Source: Oceanihabitans sp. (lineage in GTDB: Bacteria > Bacteroidota > Bacteroidia > Flavobacteriales > Flavobacteriaceae). Taken from it: a stretch of DNA of 19,819 bases. Within the stretch, counting starts at the first letter, position 1. Every line of letters starts with the position of its first letter. The translations under genes were made by a program, and so were the position numbers. This document shows, one piece after another, positions 15,304-19,819 of the stretch. The stretch spans positions 1 through 19,819 of the forward strand of contig JAGPUY010000082.1 of the NCBI GenBank assembly GCA_018067265.1, in the 5' to 3' direction. Below the pieces are notes generated by a model. It did not search any database. It was not told the origin of the DNA and worked only from the letters and a program-made list of their open reading frames with translations.

Positions 15304-15428
15304 ATTAAAATAAAAGGCTTGTTATTTTAATGTACTTCGGCTTACACATTTTTCGGCTTTAAAATTCGGCTTAATTTTTATTAACCAACCAGTTTTAAAA
15401 AATTCAACTGGTTTAAAATTTAAGAATT
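15304..15428 (+). promoter_or_regulatory. Structured leader, copy 1, before the secreted peptide gene
   Basis: In order: a perfect 10-bp hairpin (ATTAAAATAA 15304-15313 / 15322-15331); three TTCGGCTT direct repeats (15336, 15352, 15365); a TTAACC run; and a hairpin AACCAGTT (15387-15394) / AACTGGTT (15406-15413). The start codon follows after 15 nt of A/T-rich sequence. The same parts recur at 16412-16498 with the same 15-nt spacing to ATG. Confidence 0.65.
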
Positions 15429-15653
15429 ATGAAAAAAATAATTAGTTTTATTGGTGTTTTTATGTTGTTTACAACATTTAATGCCAACGCAGTCCATACT
15501 AAAGAAATTAGCGAGTATACATTATTGAAAGAACAACAAAGTTGCTTCTCTTTTTATCATGGGCTTTTCCATGAATATTATGGAGGTATTAATATTGGTA
15601 ATGTTGGCGACTTTAATAATCTTGTATCACAATGTCAAGCTTTATTCGAATAA
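15429..15653 (+). CDS. Small secreted protein of unknown function
   Basis: 74 residues. The signal peptide is clear: a basic start MKK, hydrophobic core IISFIGVFMLFTTF and cleavage after NANA at residue 21. The mature part is about 53 residues with two Cys (in QQSCFSF and SQCQALF), able to form one disulfide, and an aromatic/Gly stretch HEYYGGINIG. No family is recognised. The downstream GLPGLI gene starts one base after the stop, so the two are translationally linked. The gene has its own elaborate leader. A secreted effector, peptide signal or small envelope protein are all possible; none is shown. Confidence 0.7.
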   Translation: MKKIISFIGVFMLFTTFNANAVHTKEISEYTLLKEQQSCFSFYHGLFHEYYGGINIGNVGDFNNLVSQCQALFE

Positions 15654-15654
15654 A

Positions 15655-16410
15655 ATGAGCTATACCTATTTACATTATTTTACTTTAAAGATAGTTTTGT
15701 GTATGTTTTTTTGGGTTTCAATACCAAATTTATATGCACAAACTTCTTATAAGGTAACTTATAATATTTCAGAAATTAAACTTCAGGGTTCTATTGATAA
15801 TTTAGATGAAAAAGGTAAACGTATTACTAAACAGGTTTCAGACAAAGCAAAAGATGTGCATTATACGCTGATATCAAATAAAGATAATTCTTATTTTGAG
15901 TTAGAAAATACATTAAGAAAAGAAAGCGATTCACCACTCGATGACATGCTGTCAAGAATGGCAAAAAGGTTTCCTTCTTTTAATAAAAAAGTATATACAA
16001 ATCATAATGAAAACACCATTGTTTTTGTTAGGAATTTAATGAATCAAGATTTTTTGGTTGAAAGAGATTGTTCTAATTTTAATTGGATTATTAAGGGAGA
16101 GTCAAAAAGCATTCTTGGTTTAGTAGCAAAGAAAGCTGAAGGAAATTATTATGATCCAGTGACAGAAGAGGAATTAAAAGTGGAAGCTTGGTTTGTTCCT
16201 TCAATACCTTTGCAGTCTGGTCCAGATATTTTTAATGGACTTCCAGGGTTAATTGCAGAAGTTAATTTAAAAGGAGCTGTAGTGTCAGTACTAAGTATTG
16301 AACCTAATATGATTTTGAAAACAGAAGAAATGGATACAGCAAAAGCAATGACACAAGAGGAATATGAGAGTTTATTAAAGAGTTTAACAAAAAAGTATAT
16401 GGAGAATTAA
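15655..16410 (+). CDS. GLPGLI family protein
   Basis: 251 residues. The signal peptide ends near NLYAQ (about residue 29), and the mature protein is about 220 residues, predicted beta-rich. The family signature GLPGLI is present in SGPDIFNGLPGLIAEV, and the usual AWF-x-P-x-IPLQSGP block lies just before it. It is probably periplasmic. The family is widespread in Bacteroidota, often beside TonB-receptor-like proteins as here, but its function is not established. The frame is open further upstream from 15559, overlapping the small gene. I chose ATG 15655 because it gives a signal peptide and abuts the previous stop. Confidence 0.9.
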   Translation: MSYTYLHYFTLKIVLCMFFWVSIPNLYAQTSYKVTYNISEIKLQGSIDNLDEKGKRITKQVSDKAKDVHYTLISNKDNSYFELENTLRKESDSPLDDMLSRMAKRFPSFNKKVYTNHNENTIVFVRNLMNQDFLVERDCSNFNWIIKGESKSILGLVAKKAEGNYYDPVTEEELKVEAWFVPSIPLQSGPDIFNGLPGLIAEVNLKGAVVSVLSIEPNMILKTEEMDTAKAMTQEEYESLLKSLTKKYMEN

Positions 16411-16411
16411 T

Positions 16412-16442
16412 AAAGTATTAAAAAAAGTTTTTAATACTTTTT
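16412..16442 (+). terminator. Hairpin terminator after the GLPGLI gene
   Basis: The perfect 13-bp stem AAAGTATTAAAAA (16412-16424) / TTTTTAATACTTT (16428-16440) has a 3-nt loop and is followed by TT. It starts one base after the stop codon. Its right end abuts the TTCGGCTT of the second leader, so it may also be part of that module. Confidence 0.65.
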
Positions 16443-16498
16443 CGGCTTTATTTTATTAACCAACCAGTAAAAACAAACTGGTTTAAAATTTTAGAATA
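16441..16498 (+). promoter_or_regulatory. Structured leader, copy 2, before the broken GLPGLI gene
   Basis: TTCGGCTT (16441-16448), TTAACC, then hairpin AACCAGT (16462-16468) / ACTGGTT (16477-16483), TTTAAAATTT-type sequence and ATG after 15 nt. It is nearly the same as the leader at 15365-15428, with a shorter loop (8 versus 11 nt). Confidence 0.65.
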
Positions 16499-17168
16499 AT
16501 GAGGTTTTTTTTTATAAGTTTTGCTTTTTCCTCAATATAAGTGCCCAAAATACCATTGTAGATTACACTGTTAAAATATACAAAGAAGATAGAAATTCAA
16601 TGGATGATGTCTTAGATACTTTTGTATTTAAATTATTTATCAATGAAACAGAAAGTCTTTTTAAACTAGAAGAAGATTTACGTGTAAAAGATGAATTAGA
16701 ATATAAACTAGCTAGGGCAATTATAATTGATGGGTACAAGAATACTATGTTGATAAAACCAATAAGAAGATTATTACAAGAAAGGAATTTGCTAATCATT
16801 TTTTCTTAATAGAATCCGAATTAAGTAATTATGATTGGAAAATAACAAATGAAATAAAAACTATTGAAAATTTCACTTGTTATAAGGCAACAAGAATTAC
16901 ACAGAGTACACTTCCTAAAAACCAAAAAAAAGTAGATGTAGTAATTACAGCATGGTTTTGTCCAAAATTAAGTTATTCTTCTGGTCCAATTGGCAATTAT
17001 GGTTTACCTGGTGTGATACTTCAGTTAAACAATGGAAATAAAATAGTGTATTATGCAAAGAAAATTGAAATTACTGAAAATAATTTAGCTATTGAAATAC
17101 CTAGCAAAGGAGATAAGGTAAGTGAAAAAAAAATTAATGAAATTGTTAGAGAATTTGTTGATAGGTAA
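16499..17168 (+). pseudogene. GLPGLI family gene broken by two frameshifts
   Basis: Conceptually a GLPGLI paralogue of about 220 residues spread over three frames. ATG AGG is followed by T9 and the frame soon stops (16538-16540). One base more in the T tract would join the frame reading NISAQNTIVDYTVKIYKED, a signal-peptide end and mature start. That frame runs to a stop at 16807-16809. Between 16731 and about 16800 the homology passes to a third frame (FLIESELSNYDW ... AWFCPKLSYSSGPIGNYGLPGVI) ending at TAA 17166-17168. Both breaks are consistent with single-base losses. The GLPGVI signature and SGP block confirm the family. It overlaps the receptor gene by 32 bases. Sequencing error at the T tract cannot be excluded. 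Confidence 0.8.
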
Positions 17169-19819
17169 AGTTAGTTTTATTGCACTTTCACTAAAAATCC
17201 TAATTTTTATAGTAGGGTTTTCTTGTTATTCCCAAAAGACTACCATACAAGGTAAAATTACAGATACTTTACAAACTTCTTTAAGCAATGCAAACATTCT
17301 AGCAGTTCCAGAAGCAGAAAATTCAGAAATACGTTTTGCTATTACAAACCAGCAAGGAGAATACAAATTAAAATTAGAACAAAATAACATTTATAAAATA
17401 ACGGTGAGTTATTTCGGTTTTTTACCAGAAAATTTAACAGTAAATACAAAAGCAGATAACCTAACGCATAATTTTACATTACAAGAAAATCCAGATCAAT
17501 TAGATGAAGTAATTTTAAATTATACACCTCCTGTAATTATTAAAAAAGACACAACCATTTATAGTGTAGATAAATTTACAACAGGAGAAGAACGAAAACT
17601 AAAAGATGTTCTTAAAAAATTACCAGGTGTAGAAGTAGATAGGCAAGGTAATGTTACTGTACAAGGTAAAAGAGTAACCAGAGTATTGGTAGAAGACAAA
17701 ACCTTTTTTAATGGCAATAGCAAATTGGCAGTAAAAAATATACCTGCAGACGCAGTAGATGAAGTTGTGGTTTTAGATAATTATAATGAAGTTGCCATGC
17801 TTAAAGACCTGCAAGATAGTGAAGATATGGCATTAAACATTAAGCTTAAAGAAGACAAGAAAAAGTTTGCCTTTGGTGATGTGGAGTTTGGTGCAGGAAT
17901 TAAAGAACGTTATGTGGTACATCCAAATCTATTTTATTATAGCCCAGAAACGAATGTTAACTTTATAGGAGATCTAAACAATACAGGAGTAAAAAGCTTT
18001 TCATTTAGAGATTATTTAGAATTTGAAGGCGGATTTGGTAAACTAATAAGTGATGTTTCTAGCTATTTTAATTTATTTAATAGTGACTTTGCAAAATATT
18101 TAAACAACCAAGATTTTACTGCAAACACCAATCAATTTGGTGCAATAAATATTAGGCAATCTGTTAGTGATGTAACAGATATTTCTGGTTATGTAATTAC
18201 TAGCAAAGCAAAAACAGAAACCCAAGACAATACTATAAATGAATATGTAATAAGTGAGGAACCATTTGTAGAAGATAGAAGCAATACTAATATGCTTAAC
18301 AACTTTTTTACAATAGGCAAAATTACTATTGACTATGACCCAAGTTTTGAAGAAGATCTTGCTTATAACAGCTTTTTTAAAGTTACTAATAATGATAGTC
18401 ATGGTTTAATAAATACCATAAACCCAACCCAAAACAATAACATCACTACAAAAACAGATATTAAAAGCTTAAGTCTGAAACAAAATATAAGCTACAGCAG
18501 AAAGTTAAGTAAAGACCATACAGCAACATTAGAAGCAACGTATAGTTTTCAAAATGACAAACCAATAACCAATTGGCTAACCAATCAAGAAATTCTGCAA
18601 GGTTTAATTCCTTTACAAGAAGATGAAGTTTATAACATTTTACAAACTAAAAAAATAAAATCGCATACTATAAGTGCTATTGTAAAAGACTATTGGGTTT
18701 TAAATAACTTTAATCATTTATATACAAGTATTGGTGTTAATACTAATTTTAATGACTTTTATACGCAAGAAGAGCAGTTATTTAGCAATTCAAGTAGCAA
18801 TAATTTTTCAAATGCAGGATTTGGTAATGATTTTAAATATGCTATAATAAATACTTTTGTCGGTTTAGAATATAAATTTCAAATAGGAATAGCCACTTTT
18901 AAACCTGCTTTATATTATCATTTTTATTCATGGAACACGCAACAGGAGGAAAGTAAAAACTCAAATAATAAAGCGATTTTATTACCTCAATTTACAACTA
19001 AAATAGAATTTAGTAATAGCGAAAAAATAAATTTTAAATATAACTTAAATGCAAATTTTGCTAGTATAAAGCAACTAGCAAATAATTTTATACTCTCTAG
19101 CTTTAATAGTGTTTATAAAGGAAACCCAACTCTTGAAAATCAACTATATCATTCTGCTAGTTTGAGTTATTATAAGTTTAGCTTATTTAAAAACTTAAAT
19201 ATTAACGCAAATACTACATTTAATAAACGTGTAAAATCTTATAAAAAGGCAACCCAATTACAAGGCATTGAGCAGTTTAGCACATCAATTCTTTTTGAAG
19301 AACCTGAGCAAAATTGGACCTTAAACGGAAGCATTGCTAAAAAGATTCATAAAATTAGATACAAATTTAAAAGTAGTTATTCTTATAATGATTTTTATCA
19401 AATATTAAACGAAGCAACTAATAAAAATATTTCTAAAAATATCAATACAACCATAAGTGCAGAAACTTTCTTTAAAAATTTCCCAAATATTGAAATAGGT
19501 TACTCTAAAGATTTTAATACCTATAAATATTTAACCAATAAAACAAAATTTGAAAACGATGACTTTTTTGTAAATCTTGAATATGACTTTTTAAAGGACT
19601 TTATCTTTAAAGCAGATTACAGTTTAAGTAATTATCAGAACAAGAATATCCATGCTAAAAACCGTTTTGAAAACGCTAATGCTTCTTTGTTTTACCAAAA
19701 AGAAGATAGCCCTTGGGGTTTTGAGGTTTCAGCAAACAATATTTTTGATACAAAATTTAAACAACAAAATTCATTTTCAAATTTTTTGATAAGTGATGGT
19801 AGAACCTTTATTCTTCCAA
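17137..19819 (+). CDS. TonB-receptor-like outer membrane protein with carboxypeptidase regulatory-like domain (3' end cut)
   Basis: 894 codons are present and open at the right edge. The signal peptide is residues 1-33 (IFIVGFSCYSQ). The carboxypeptidase regulatory-like beta-sandwich is at about 35-118 (TIQGKITDTLQTSLSNANI). The TonB plug-like domain is at about 135-240 (KDVLKKLPGVEVDRQGNVTVQGK, a family block). A long beta-barrel follows, of the outer-membrane beta-barrel type seen in GLPGLI neighbourhoods. No TonB box is obvious. The last residues seen (ISDGRTFILP) resemble the penultimate barrel loop, so probably fewer than 30 residues are missing. The ATG at 17137 overlaps the end of the broken GLPGLI gene in another frame, implying they once formed one operon. 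The substrate is unknown. Confidence 0.88.
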   Translation, partial: MKLLENLLIGKVSFIALSLKILIFIVGFSCYSQKTTIQGKITDTLQTSLSNANILAVPEAENSEIRFAITNQQGEYKLKLEQNNIYKITVSYFGFLPENLTVNTKADNLTHNFTLQENPDQLDEVILNYTPPVIIKKDTTIYSVDKFTTGEERKLKDVLKKLPGVEVDRQGNVTVQGKRVTRVLVEDKTFFNGNSKLAVKNIPADAVDEVVVLDNYNEVAMLKDLQDSEDMALNIKLKEDKKKFAFGDVEFGAGIKERYVVHPNLFYYSPETNVNFIGDLNNTGVKSFSFRDYLEFEGGFGKLISDVSSYFNLFNSDFAKYLNNQDFTANTNQFGAINIRQSVSDVTDISGYVITSKAKTETQDNTINEYVISEEPFVEDRSNTNMLNNFFTIGKITIDYDPSFEEDLAYNSFFKVTNNDSHGLINTINPTQNNNITTKTDIKSLSLKQNISYSRKLSKDHTATLEATYSFQNDKPITNWLTNQEILQGLIPLQEDEVYNILQTKKIKSHTISAIVKDYWVLNNFNHLYTSIGVNTNFNDFYTQEEQLFSNSSSNNFSNAGFGNDFKYAIINTFVGLEYKFQIGIATFKPALYYHFYSWNTQQEESKNSNNKAILLPQFTTKIEFSNSEKINFKYNLNANFASIKQLANNFILSSFNSVYKGNPTLENQLYHSASLSYYKFSLFKNLNINANTTFNKRVKSYKKATQLQGIEQFSTSILFEEPEQNWTLNGSIAKKIHKIRYKFKSSYSYNDFYQILNEATNKNISKNINTTISAETFFKNFPNIEIGYSKDFNTYKYLTNKTKFENDDFFVNLEYDFLKDFIFKADYSLSNYQNKNIHAKNRFENANASLFYQKEDSPWGFEVSANNIFDTKFKQQNSFSNFLISDGRTFILP

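Noticed and set aside
18100..18402. 100-codon minus-strand open frame inside the receptor gene
   Set aside because: It is a shadow of a continuous, domain-bearing + strand gene.
1..19819. tRNA, rRNA, CRISPR array, insertion sequence or phage genes
   Set aside because: I looked for these and saw none: no cloverleaf with CCA-type ends, no regular direct repeats with spacers, and no transposase or integrase motifs.

Overview
The window looks like chromosomal DNA of a gliding-type member of the Flavobacteriaceae (Bacteroidota). It is AT-rich, with no Shine-Dalgarno-like sequences standing out. Several promoter candidates fit the Bacteroidota TTG / TAnnTTTG pattern. It also carries GldH, a type IX secretion (T9SS) sorting tail on a peptidase, a GLPGLI-family protein and a TonB-receptor-like outer-membrane protein, all hallmarks of this group. 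I cannot name the genus from sequence alone.

Layout. 1-2164: the tail of dprA, then trpS (-) and a PlsC-type acyltransferase (+), with strong hairpin terminators at both convergent ends. 2226-4925 (-): a three-gene operon made of a small lipoprotein, an ECF sigma factor and an unusual anti-sigma-like protein. That last protein has an inner-membrane helix, a ~275-residue Asn/Thr/Ser-rich linker and a C-terminal outer-membrane beta-barrel. 5029-6036: recA (-) with its terminator. 6037-6739: a gene-poor stretch holding a short putative transcript (28-codon ORF, long inverted repeat, classic terminator) and a good promoter for the next operon. 6740-8815: trhO, abutted directly by a radical SAM gene. 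8820-10232 (-): an M23 peptidase with a T9SS tail. 10512-14763: ricT-like PSP1 gene, gldH and penicillin-binding protein 1A, all (+) and tightly spaced.

14764-15428 is intergenic and full of hairpins and dispersed repeats. From 15429 to the right edge lies an envelope locus: a 74-residue secreted peptide gene one base upstream of a GLPGLI gene, a second GLPGLI gene broken by two frameshifts, and a TonB-receptor-like protein that runs off the window. The peptide gene and the broken GLPGLI gene are each preceded by a copy of the same structured leader, with a hairpin ending exactly 15 nt before the start codon.

The points most worth following are the sigma / dual-membrane anti-sigma operon, the duplicated leader module with the secreted peptide and GLPGLI locus, the small transcript at ~6400-6605, and at least five or six copies of a dispersed hairpin repeat ending in AATCT(C).
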